Assembly: GCA_021827225.1 (NCBI GenBank) | Contig: JAKAXG010000238.1 | Location: 1 to 6,800, forward strand | Origin: Actinomycetes bacterium | Lineage (GTDB): Bacteria; Actinomycetota; Acidimicrobiia; Acidimicrobiales; Palsa-688 | Direction: 5' to 3' | DNA: 6,800 nucleotides | Shown here: positions 1 through 6,300 of the stretch, piece after piece | Layout: each line of letters begins with the position of its first letter | Position numbering within the stretch: position 1 is the first letter of the stretch | Notes under the pieces: generated by a model | Told to the model about the DNA's origin: nothing | Databases searched by the model: none | The model's input: the letters and a program-made list of their open reading frames with translations, nothing else | Program-made: the position numbers and the translations under genes

Positions 1-230
1 CCACGGCCGGCCGGCCCATGACTCTCGCCGAGGCCAGCGCCCTCAAGCTGTACTCGGCCCGGGCGGCCAGCGAGGTGGCCATGGAGGCGGTGCAGCTCTT
101 CGGCGGCAACGGCTACATGGCGGAGTTCCGGGTGGAGCAACTGGCCCGCGACGCCAAGGTCCTGCAGATCTACGCCGGCACCGACGAGATCCAGATCACC
201 CACATCGCCAAGGACCTGCTCCGCCGCTGA
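1..230 (+). CDS. Acyl-CoA dehydrogenase, C-terminal fragment (5' end outside window)
   Basis: Flavoenzyme that introduces the alpha-beta double bond into an acyl-CoA thioester, passing electrons to electron-transfer flavoprotein; the exact acyl substrate cannot be told from this piece. The reading frame is open from position 3 to the TGA at 228-230, giving 75 visible residues of a family usually near 380-400 residues, so the start lies upstream of the window; the ATG at 18 is internal. The C-terminal helical-domain signature is clear: AVQLFGGNGYM, then VEQLARDAK, then IYAGTDEIQ, which contact FAD and the partner subunit. The position that is Glu in the medium-chain enzyme (the base in IYEGT) is Ala here. 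Isovaleryl- and long-chain-type enzymes also lack Glu there and carry their catalytic base elsewhere, in a part outside this window. The gene converges with bioD, 11 bases apart. Family assignment is secure; substrate is unknown. Confidence 0.93.
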   Translation, partial: TAGRPMTLAEASALKLYSARAASEVAMEAVQLFGGNGYMAEFRVEQLARDAKVLQIYAGTDEIQITHIAKDLLRR

Positions 231-238
231 GCCGGCGG
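221..238. terminator. Possible weak bidirectional hairpin between convergent genes
   Basis: CCGCCG (221-226) and CGGCGG (233-238) form a perfect 6-bp GC stem around a 6-base loop that overlaps the stop codon of the acyl-CoA dehydrogenase. It sits exactly where the two convergent genes end. There is no T-run on either side, so it does not meet the standard intrinsic-terminator form, and a 6-bp GC stem arises easily by chance in DNA this GC-rich. It is listed because it is the only candidate in the 11-base gap region. Confidence 0.25.
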
Positions 239-241
239 GGT

Positions 242-940
242 TCAGGTCCCGGCCAGGGCTTCGAGCAGATCGTCGATGCCCGTCGTGACCGTCAGGCCGT
301 CCCGGCCCCGGAGCCACTCCAGGTTGCGCCGGTGCATGTCGTCCCCGGCGTCGAAGCGGTTCAGGTGCACGATCACCGGTATGGGATCCAGGGCGGCCAC
401 AGCCAGGCGCACGGAGTTGATGACGCCCAGGGACGGAACGGCCACCACCACCGCCACGTGGGCCCCGAGGGCCCGCCCCAGGTCGGCGCTGTCGCCGTCG
501 TCACCGAGGGGGGAGGCCACCCCGCCGGCTCCCTCCACCACGGCCAGGTCGATCCGCTCCGGCGCCCCCTCGCCAGGAGCCCACGACCCCTCGATGGTCC
601 GCACGTAGTCCTCGATGGTCGGCGCCGGCCGGCCCAGCGCGGCGGCGGCCATGGGGGGCGCCATCGGCACCGCGTAGCTGTGCCCGGCCGGGCACACCAG
701 GCCCGGGTCCTCCCCGGTCGCGGCGGCCAGGCGCTGGGCGTCGGTCGGCTCGACCGGGAGCGGGCCGCCCGGGCCGGGGCCGGGCGTGACCTCGAAGGAC
801 TGGGCCGGTTTGCGGGCCGCCACCACCAGCCCCCGCTCCCTGGCCCGGGACAGCAGGGCGGCCGCGACCCAGGTCTTGCCGACCTCGGTCGCGGTTGCGG
901 TGACGAGCACCAGCCGGCGGGGGCCTGACGGCCCCGTCAC
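242..940 (-). CDS. bioD: ATP-dependent dethiobiotin synthetase BioD
   Basis: Cytosolic enzyme of the third late biotin step: it closes the ureido ring of 7,8-diaminopelargonate with CO2 and ATP to give dethiobiotin. From the GTG at 940 it has 232 residues, normal for the family. Visible motifs are the P-loop region TATATEVGKT (14-23, Lys22), KPAQS (44-48, with the Lys expected to hold the carbamate), the PMAPPMAA segment (92-99) in place of the usual P.sPh.A, VVEGAGG (134-140) and the LGVIN segment (171-175). I chose the GTG at 940 over the in-frame GTG at 967 because it overlaps the bioF TGA as GTGA (937-940), is preceded by GGGGGA at 949-944, and removes a family-atypical nine-residue extension. 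Translation is probably coupled to bioF. Odd points: the P-loop has Ala at two places where the usual TGTDTxVGKT has Gly and Asp, and the His of the common INH motif is Ser. Both could be lineage variation. Function is confident; activity is inferred. Confidence 0.92.
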   Translation of the reverse strand: MTGPSGPRRLVLVTATATEVGKTWVAAALLSRARERGLVVAARKPAQSFEVTPGPGPGGPLPVEPTDAQRLAAATGEDPGLVCPAGHSYAVPMAPPMAAAALGRPAPTIEDYVRTIEGSWAPGEGAPERIDLAVVEGAGGVASPLGDDGDSADLGRALGAHVAVVVAVPSLGVINSVRLAVAALDPIPVIVHLNRFDAGDDMHRRNLEWLRGRDGLTVTTGIDDLLEALAGT

Positions 941-2046
941 AGGTCCCCCAGGGCGGCGGCCAGGCACCGGACCTCCTCGTCGCGGTGGGCCGCGGACAGC
1001 GACACCCGCAGCCGGCTGGTCCCGGCCGGCACGGTCGGTGGCCGGATGGCCGGGACCAGGATCCCCCGTTCGAGCAGGCCGGCGGCGGCCTGCAGGGCGG
1101 CCGCCTCGGCACCGATCACCACCGGCACGATCGGCGAGGGATGCCCGGGTCGCAGGGCGTCCACGTGCCGGCGCAGCCGGCCGGTCAGCTCCCTACCTTC
1201 CGCCGACCGGCAGATCTCCACCGCCGCCGCCGCGGCCGCCGCCGCCATCGGGGTCAGCCCGGTGGTGAAGATGAACGACCGGCCCCGGTTCACCAGCAGG
1301 TCCATCCAGGCGGCCGGGCCGGTGACGAACCCGCCCTGGGAGCCCAGCGCCTTCGACATGGTCCCGACCCTCAGGCAGCGGGCGTCGGGGTCGGCGGGCG
1401 GCACGGGAAGCACGGCGTGGGCGTCGTCCAGCACCAGGAGGGCGCCGCGCCGGGCGCACGCCGCCGACAGTTCCGCCACGGGGGCCACGTCGCCGTCCAT
1501 CGAGAACACGGTGTCGGAGACCACCACGGCCCGCCCGGGCGCCGAGGCCATGAGAGCCTCCGCCTGCTCCACGTCGCCGTGGCGGTACACGGTGACCTCG
1601 GCCCGGGCCAGGCGGGCCCCGTCGATGATGGAGGCGTGATTCAGCTCGTCGGAGACGATGCGGGCGCCGGAACCGAAGGTGGTCATGACCGCCACGTTCG
1701 CCTGGTAGCCGCTCGGGAACACCAGGGCGGCCGGCTCCCGCTTCCACTCGGCCAGCGACCGCTCCAGGTCGTGGTGGACCGGGCGGTCCCCGACGATCAG
1801 CCGGGACGACCCCGAGCCGGCACCCCAGCGGCCGGCGGCGTCACGGGCGGCGGCCACCACCCTCGGGTGGGACGCCAGGCCCAGGTAGTCGTTGGAGGCG
1901 AACGAAACCACCTCCCCGCCGGAGGGGATGCTGAACGCCGGCCCGGACCCGTCGAGCGGCCTCAGATCCCGCCACCGGCCGGCGGCGCGGATGGAGCCGA
2001 GCTCGGCGGTCACCCAGCGGTCCCATCCGGCGCCGCCCCCGTCCAT
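937..2046 (-). CDS. bioF: 8-amino-7-oxononanoate synthase BioF
   Basis: PLP-dependent alpha-oxoamine synthase that condenses pimeloyl-ACP (or pimeloyl-CoA) with L-alanine to give 8-amino-7-oxononanoate, the first late biotin step. From the ATG at 2046 it has 369 residues, close to the ~380 usual for BioF. Landmarks: SNDYLGL (51-57), GSGSSRLIVG (77-86), SGYQAN (112-117), NHASIIDGARL (136-146, His137 expected to stack on PLP), FSMDGD (181-186), DDAH (207-210), the PLP lysine in SKALG (Lys232), and IRPPTVPAGTSRLR (334-347). The frame stays open upstream to a GTG at 2310, which would add 88 residues. I prefer 2046 because it has purine-rich DNA ahead of it and begins where BioF similarity begins, but those extra codons include a BioA-like segment in the same frame, so a longer product is not excluded. 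Odd points: the stretch between DDAH and the PLP lysine is about seven residues shorter than in the E. coli enzyme and lacks the usual Gly-rich loop. A run of eight Ala (268-275) is near the usual Ala-rich helix. Translation is probably coupled to bioD. Confidence 0.92.
   Translation of the reverse strand: MDGGGAGWDRWVTAELGSIRAAGRWRDLRPLDGSGPAFSIPSGGEVVSFASNDYLGLASHPRVVAAARDAAGRWGAGSGSSRLIVGDRPVHHDLERSLAEWKREPAALVFPSGYQANVAVMTTFGSGARIVSDELNHASIIDGARLARAEVTVYRHGDVEQAEALMASAPGRAVVVSDTVFSMDGDVAPVAELSAACARRGALLVLDDAHAVLPVPPADPDARCLRVGTMSKALGSQGGFVTGPAAWMDLLVNRGRSFIFTTGLTPMAAAAAAAAVEICRSAEGRELTGRLRRHVDALRPGHPSPIVPVVIGAEAAALQAAAGLLERGILVPAIRPPTVPAGTSRLRVSLSAAHRDEEVRCLAAALGDL
941..949 (-). promoter_or_regulatory. 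Ribosome binding site of bioD, inside the end of bioF
   Basis: On the minus strand the purine run GGGGGA (949-944) lies three bases before the GTG at 940. The spacing is short, but the GTGA overlap means that ribosomes finishing bioF can re-initiate here. This site is the main reason for preferring the 940 start over 967. Confidence 0.45.
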
Positions 2047-2145
2047 CAGCTCCCGGCCTTCCCCCCTGTCGACCGTCACCGGCCACCCCGACGGGTGGGC
2101 GGCCATCTGGGTGAAGCGGTGCCAGACCCGCCGGCGGCGGCGTTC
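2044..2145 (-). pseudogene. bioA: Remnant of a bioA N-terminus fused in frame to bioF
   Basis: In the bioF frame just upstream of the chosen start, codons read VWHRFTQM (2127-2104), then Pro-Val-Thr-Val-Asp and RGEGREL (2067-2047), then MDGGG. This is the layout of the N-terminus of adenosylmethionine/lysine-8-amino-7-oxononanoate transaminase (BioA): an LWHPFTQM-type motif, about ten residues, a P.vi-x-GeG-x-l-D-x-dG strand. BioF proteins do not normally carry it. In BioA this segment reaches into the active site. Here the motif Pro is Arg, and all of the ~400-residue remainder (PLP-binding domain, catalytic lysine) is missing, so the fragment cannot be an aminotransferase. Because bioA normally precedes bioF in actinobacterial biotin operons, the simplest reading is a deletion from early bioA to the start of bioF. 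The last codons coincide with the start and ribosome-binding region of bioF. Identification rests on the motif alone. Confidence 0.6.
2050..2067 (-). promoter_or_regulatory. Purine-rich ribosome binding region for bioF start at 2046
   Basis: Reading the minus strand, AGGGGGGAAGG (2067-2057) is followed by CC and GGGAG (2054-2050), then CTG and the ATG at 2046. The first block lies 10 bases and the second 3 bases from the start, so either could pair with 16S rRNA. The caution is that the same bases also encode the Arg-Gly-Glu-Gly-Arg-Glu of the BioA-like segment, so the purine richness may be inherited from that codon run and not selected as a ribosome site. Confidence 0.5.
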
Positions 2146-2220
2146 GACCCGCGCCTCGGTTGCCGGCCCGGGCCCGGAAGCCTGCGCTGTCGGATCGCGG
2201 GGGCGATATGGGTGTCTCGG

Positions 2221-2260
2221 CCCATTGAGGCATACGTTAACTTCCCGTGTCAGGCATGGC
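2221..2260 (-). promoter_or_regulatory. Candidate promoter region for bioF-bioD
   Basis: On the minus strand CTGACA (2253-2248) resembles a -35 box, and TAACGT (2239-2234) fits the loose actinobacterial -10 pattern TAnnnT, but the two are too close (8 bases) to belong to the same promoter. A 17-base spacer from CTGACA leads to CCTCAA, which is a poor -10. The position, an AT-richer island between the repair genes and the biotin genes and just downstream of a perfect palindrome, is the best argument for a promoter. The exact boxes are not determined. Confidence 0.3.
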
Positions 2261-2274
2261 CCACGACATCGTGG
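2261..2274. repeat. Perfect inverted repeat upstream of bioF, possible operator
   Basis: CCACGA-CA-TCGTGG is a perfect 6+6 palindrome with a 2-base centre. It sits 7 bases upstream of the CTGACA box in the direction of bioF transcription, where a repressor or activator dimer would bind. It does not match the BirA-type (TTGTAAACC/GGTTTACAA) or the BioQ-type sequences as I know them, so any link to biotin control is only positional. Confidence 0.35.
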
Positions 2275-2297
2275 ACTCCGCCCGCCCGATTCTGATC

Positions 2298-2314
2298 GCC
2301 GGTCCCGCACCGGC
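2298..2314 (-). terminator. Hairpin just after the PHP gene, possible partial terminator
   Basis: On the minus strand GCCGGT (2314-2309), a 5-base loop GCGGG and ACCGGC (2303-2298) form a perfect 6-bp stem, starting 12 bases after the stop codon of the PHP gene. No U-run follows (the next bases are GATCAGAATC), so it is not a textbook intrinsic terminator. It may slow or partly end transcription from the lhr-PHP unit, or mean nothing in GC-rich DNA. It covers the GTG at 2310, which argues against that codon being a start. Confidence 0.3.
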
Positions 2315-2325
2315 CCGGGCCCTGA

Positions 2326-3357
2326 TCAGGCCGGCACCGACCGGGACGTGGTCCAGGCGGTGAAGCCGTCCAGGTCCCAGGCGTTCACCACCCGCCCGGT
2401 CGGGACCTCCGCTTCCGCCGCCTGCTCGCAGCCGAGGTCCAGCCACTCGAGCTGACCCGGGGCGTGGGCGTCGGTGTCGATGCTGAACAGGCAGCCGGCG
2501 GCGACGGCCCGGCCCAGAAGGTCAACCGGGGGGTCACGCCGCTCCGGGCGGGAGTTGATCTCGACCGCCGTGCCCGTCGCGGCGCAGGCCGCGAACACCC
2601 GTTCGGCGTCGAACTGCGACGGCCTGCGGCCCCGCCCCACCAGCTTCCGGCCGGTGCAGTGCCCCAGGATGTCGGTGTGGGGGCTCTCGACGGCCCTGAG
2701 CATCCGGGCCGTCATCGAGGCGCCGTCCATGCCCAGCTTGGAGTGGACGCTCGCGACCACCACGTCCAACTCGGCCAGCATCCCCGGATCCTGGTCCAGC
2801 GTCCCGTCTTCGAGAATGTCCACCTCGATCCCGGTCAGGATCCGGAACGGGGCCAGTTCCTGGTTCAGTCCGGCCACCACCTCCAGCTGCCGGCGCAGCC
2901 GGGCCGCGTCGAGGCCGTGCGCCACCGTCAGGCGGGGACTGTGGTCGGTGAGGGCCAGGTACCGATGGCCGAGGGCCACGGCGGCCTCGGCCATCTCCCT
3001 GATGCCGCTCCCTCCGTCGGACCAGTCCGAGTGGGCGTGGCAGTCCCCCTTGAGCAGCTCCAGGTACCGGCGGGCGCCGTCGCTCACCTCCGGCCGGGGT
3101 GCCGCCTCCAGCTGCTGCAGGTAGGCCGGCTGCCGCCCGGCCAGCACCTCCCCGATGATGGCGGCGGTCGTGTCACCTACTCCTGGCAGGTCCCTCAGCC
3201 GGTCGGTGTCGGCCAGCGCGGCGAGCCGGTCGGGGTCCACCGACGCGACGGCGTCGGCCGCTCGCCGGAAGGCCCGGACCCGGTAGCTGTCGGCCTGCTG
3301 GCGCTCCAGAAGGTAGGCGATGCGCCGGAGGGCGGCCACCGGCCCGCTGCCGTTCAC
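2326..3357 (-). CDS. PHP-domain phosphoesterase with PolX-type N-terminal HhH domain
   Basis: A 343-residue protein in two parts. Residues 1-85 look like the 8-kDa helix-hairpin-helix domain of family X DNA polymerases: IAYLLERQQADSYRVRAFRRA (14-34) is the DNA-binding helical start, and LPGVGDTTAAIIGEVLAG (57-74) is the hairpin motif. Residues about 102-343 are a PHP domain of PolX type. Expected metal ligands are visible: His107 and His109 (DCHAHSDWSDG, with Asp114), His139 (LTDHS), Glu178 (GIEVDIL), His205 (ASVHS), His233 (GHCTGR), and Asp296/His298 (DTDAH). The polymerase palm and fingers that separate these two parts in true bacterial PolX (~570 residues) are absent, so it should cut, not synthesise, DNA. 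PolX PHP domains act as Mn-dependent 3'-5' exonucleases and on AP sites; the same activity is inferred here. The GTG at 3357 overlaps the lhr TGA as GTGA (3354-3357), so the two are probably translated together. Related compact proteins occur in actinobacteria, and a histidinol-phosphatase-like role is the main alternative. Confidence 0.85.
   Translation of the reverse strand: MNGSGPVAALRRIAYLLERQQADSYRVRAFRRAADAVASVDPDRLAALADTDRLRDLPGVGDTTAAIIGEVLAGRQPAYLQQLEAAPRPEVSDGARRYLELLKGDCHAHSDWSDGGSGIREMAEAAVALGHRYLALTDHSPRLTVAHGLDAARLRRQLEVVAGLNQELAPFRILTGIEVDILEDGTLDQDPGMLAELDVVVASVHSKLGMDGASMTARMLRAVESPHTDILGHCTGRKLVGRGRRPSQFDAERVFAACAATGTAVEINSRPERRDPPVDLLGRAVAAGCLFSIDTDAHAPGQLEWLDLGCEQAAEAEVPTGRVVNAWDLDGFTAWTTSRSVPA
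3354..3357 (-). promoter_or_regulatory. GTGA stop/start overlap joining lhr and the PHP gene
   Basis: The TGA of lhr (3356-3354) and the GTG of the PHP gene (3357-3355) share bases in a GTGA junction. A GGGGG run lies seven bases before the GTG. This arrangement is typical of termination-reinitiation coupling, and it places the PHP protein under the expression of lhr unless a promoter lies inside lhr. Confidence 0.7.
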
Positions 3358-6300
3358 CCTGGCGCCCCCGGCTCGGGTACGCCGTCGACGTACACGACGG
3401 TGTTGGTGCGCACGGCCGGCACCGCCGGGCCGGGTATCAGAAGGCCGACCAGATTGAGAGGGTCGGTACCGTTGACGGCCACCCTGACCCCGGCGCGGGG
3501 CTGGCGGCGGACGCGGTTCAGCTGCTCGACCGCGTCGGGAAGTGCATACTGCTCGCCGCTGAAGCCGGCCACGAACCGGCCACCGCGGATCAGTCCCCGG
3601 TCCTCGAGCCGGCGCAGGGCGCCCTGGATGTCGCGCCACGGAAGGCGCAGGCCGTCCCGTCCCGCCAGGTCCCGGAACAGCACCCCCCAGCGGTGCAGCA
3701 GCTGCTCCGCCACGGTCTCGGCCAGGTCGTGGCCGTCCAGGCCCGCCGTCGCCGCGGTGGCCGGGGCCGGCTCCGCAGACCGTCCCGGTACCAGCGACCA
3801 CCGGCCGGCCGATGCCACCGGTGAGGCCGAGAACCGGGCGCCGTAGCCGAATCGGCGGGGTCGCCGGCTGTCGCTGGCGCCGGCCATGCGGGCCCGGATG
3901 GCCTCGAACCCGTCGCACATGATGAGCCCCCGGGCGATGCCCTGCCACAAGGCCCGCTCCGTCTCCGCCGCCGGGTGCCCGGTCGCCGCCACCAGCTCGG
4001 TGGCGAAGCACGCGCCCCGCCGGCCCAGCTCGGCGACGACCGCGCCCAGGCAACCATCGCCGGCCGGCGCCCCCTCCCCTGCCCCGGCGAAGCGGGACGC
4101 CTGCACCAGCCACGGCAGGTCGGAGCGGAACACGATCGATATCGGGGTGGCCTTCGAGGGTCCCGACAGCGGGGCGTCGCCGTCCGGCCTGGCCGGCGGG
4201 GCGGGGCGCAGCCACGCCGCCTCGCCGGCGTGGCAGAGCGAGTCCAGCCAGGCCGGCTGGTAGCGGAGCAGGCGGCGGCCGATCAGCTCCGGCTCCCAGG
4301 CCATGGCCGCCGCCTCGTGGCCCTGGAGCTGTTCCAGCACCGTGACCAGGCCGGCAGGTCCGGAGAGCTGCGTGCCGGGCGCGAGGTGCTGCCAGGCGAG
4401 CAGGAAGCGCATGAAGTCCTGGGGAGTCACCGCCTCCACCGCCGAGCGGCGGGCCCGGCGGGAATAGGCGTGCATTCGGGCGAGCAGCCGGCGGGCCACC
4501 CATTCCGGGCCGCTCGCCCCAGGGCTGTATCGCCCCTCGAAGGCGAACCCCTCCTGCTGGAGCACCGCCAGGGCCCACGTGACCCGGCCGGGGTCCAGCG
4601 TGGTGGAGCCGGAGAGGGCTGCGGCGGTGGTGACACCAGCCAGCTCCAGGTGGCCTCTGACCGCCTCCACCGTTCCCTCGTCGCCGCCCTCCAGGGCGGC
4701 GCGGGCGGCGGCGAGGCGTTCCGCTGTCACCCACAGCGCCGAGCCGTCCCGCTGCACGGTGACGGCCCGGCCGGCGGCATGCAGCTGCCGGTACAGCGGC
4801 TCCCACTCGTTCCTGGCCCGCAGCACCACGGTGGACGACAGCAGGTCGTGCAGCTCGTCCGCGGAGCGGGGGTCGGGCCGGATCTCGTCGTGCACGGCCT
4901 CCATGGCGGCCGGGTCCAGCGCCCCCAGCGAGGTGAGGTCAGGGGCGAGCCCCCGGCGCAGCTGTACCGCGTTGGTCCGCCGGTTCTGGAATTCCTCGTC
5001 GTCGAGGAAGGCGTAGGCCCGGGCGGTGATGATCTCGTGGGCCAGTACCGACGGCTCGGTGGTGTCACGGCAGTGGACGGGCAGCGCGCCGGCCTCTATA
5101 CGCTCCACCACCTCCCGGGCGGCGTCGACGTCCATGGCCTCGTGAAGGGTGTCGTCGATGGTCTGGCGGACCAGGATGTGGTCGGGTATCTCGCGGGGGC
5201 CGACGATGTTGTCCTGGCAGGCGGCGGCCTGGGGGAACACCGCGGCCAGCAGGTCGTCGGACTCCATCCGCTGGAGGGGTGGCGGGTTGCGCCGGCCACC
5301 CCTCCAGCGCAGCACCATCAGCGACCGGTTGAGATTCCACCTCCAGCGGGCCTGGAACATCGGGGAGTCCAGCACGGCGTGGGCCAGGGTGTCCTCGAGC
5401 CCCCGGCTGGACAAATACCCGGGGACCTCGTCGAGCGGGAAGCTGTGGTGGGGCCCGAGCGACAGCACCACCGCGTCGTCCGTCGCCGCCGCCTGCAATT
5501 CGAAGTTGAACCGGCGGCAGAACTTCTTGCGGAGCGCCATCCCGAGCGCCCGGTTCACCCTGGCGCCGAAGGGCGAGTGCAGCACCAGCTGCATGCCGCC
5601 GGTGTCATCGAAGAACCGTTCCAGCACCAGCAGACCCTGGGTGGGCATGGCGCCCAGGGCCGCCCGGCCGGCGGCCAGGTAGTCGACGATCGTGGTGCAG
5701 GCCACGTCGCCCACGCCGGCCCGATCGGCCAGCCACCGCCGGGCCCCGTCGGGATCCCCGGCGCAGAGGTACCCCTCCACGCCGGACCGCAGCAGGGAGA
5801 CCTCCTCGGACAGCTCGGCGGTCCGGGCCGGGGCCTCCCCCAGCCAGAAGGGGACGGTCGGCGGCGAGTCCCCGGCGTCACGGACCCTCACCACGCCGGC
5901 CTCTATCCGGCGGATCTGCCAGGAGTGGCTGCCCAGCAGGAAGATGTCCCCTGGCGAGGACTCGACCGCCCAGTCCTCGTTCACGGTGCCGACCAGGGTG
6001 TCGTCGGGCTCGGCCAGCACCCGGTAGTCGCCGGTCTCGGGGATGGCCCCGCCCGAAGTGGCCGCCGCCAGCCGGGCCCCCTTGCGCGCCCGGAGCTCGC
6101 CGTTCACCCGGTCGTAGTGCACGTAGGCCCCCCGCCGCCCCCGGCCGGTCTGGACTCCGTCGCTCACCAGGTCGAGCAGCTCGGCGAAGTCCCCGTCGCT
6201 CAGCCCGGAATACGGTGCCGACCGGCGAAGCAGGGCCAGGAGGCCGTCCGCGGTCCATTCCCGGGCGGACACCTCCGCCACGATCTGCTGGGCGGCGATG

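Larger units (their letters stand above)
2148..2325 (-). other. Leader between the PHP gene and the bioF unit
   Basis: This stretch has no recognisable gene. The bioF frame is open through it from a GTG at 2310, but its translation is an Arg/Pro/Gly-rich sequence without any family signature. That GTG lies only 15 bases past the upstream stop, lacks a purine-rich ribosome site, and falls inside a hairpin. The middle of the leader (about 2205-2300) is visibly poorer in G+C than the flanking genes, which fits a promoter/operator region. It also holds three small inverted repeats: 2194-2207, 2261-2274 and 2298-2314. Confidence 0.5.

Noticed and set aside
941..967. GTG at 967 as the start of bioD
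   Set aside because: It would add nine residues without family similarity and overlap bioF by 31 bases. The GTG at 940 makes a GTGA junction with a nearby purine run.
1222..1246. GCC/GCG-rich tract as a possible phase-variable repeat
   Set aside because: It encodes eight Ala in the normally Ala-rich helix of BioF, with mixed GCC/GCG codons. It is not a uniform repeat array.
985..2295. Long open plus-strand frame (436 codons) opposite bioF
   Set aside because: Its translation is a low-complexity Gly/Arg/Pro/His mix with no motif. It is the antisense shadow of bioF, caused by GC-rich third positions.
2047..2310. GTG at 2310 as the start of bioF
   Set aside because: It has no clear ribosome site and lies in a hairpin 15 bases after the previous stop, and the first ~55 codons resemble no protein. 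It is not fully excluded, because the BioA-like part is in the same frame.
2464..3846. Long open plus-strand frame (460 codons) opposite the PHP gene and the lhr 3' end
   Set aside because: It spans two well-supported minus-strand genes and has no recognisable domain. It is an antisense artefact of base composition.
3358..4806. Upstream extension of the PHP frame into lhr (would give 826 residues)
   Set aside because: The extra ~480 residues are Pro/Arg/Gly-rich out-of-frame translation of lhr. Homology to the HhH domain begins right at the GTG at 3357.
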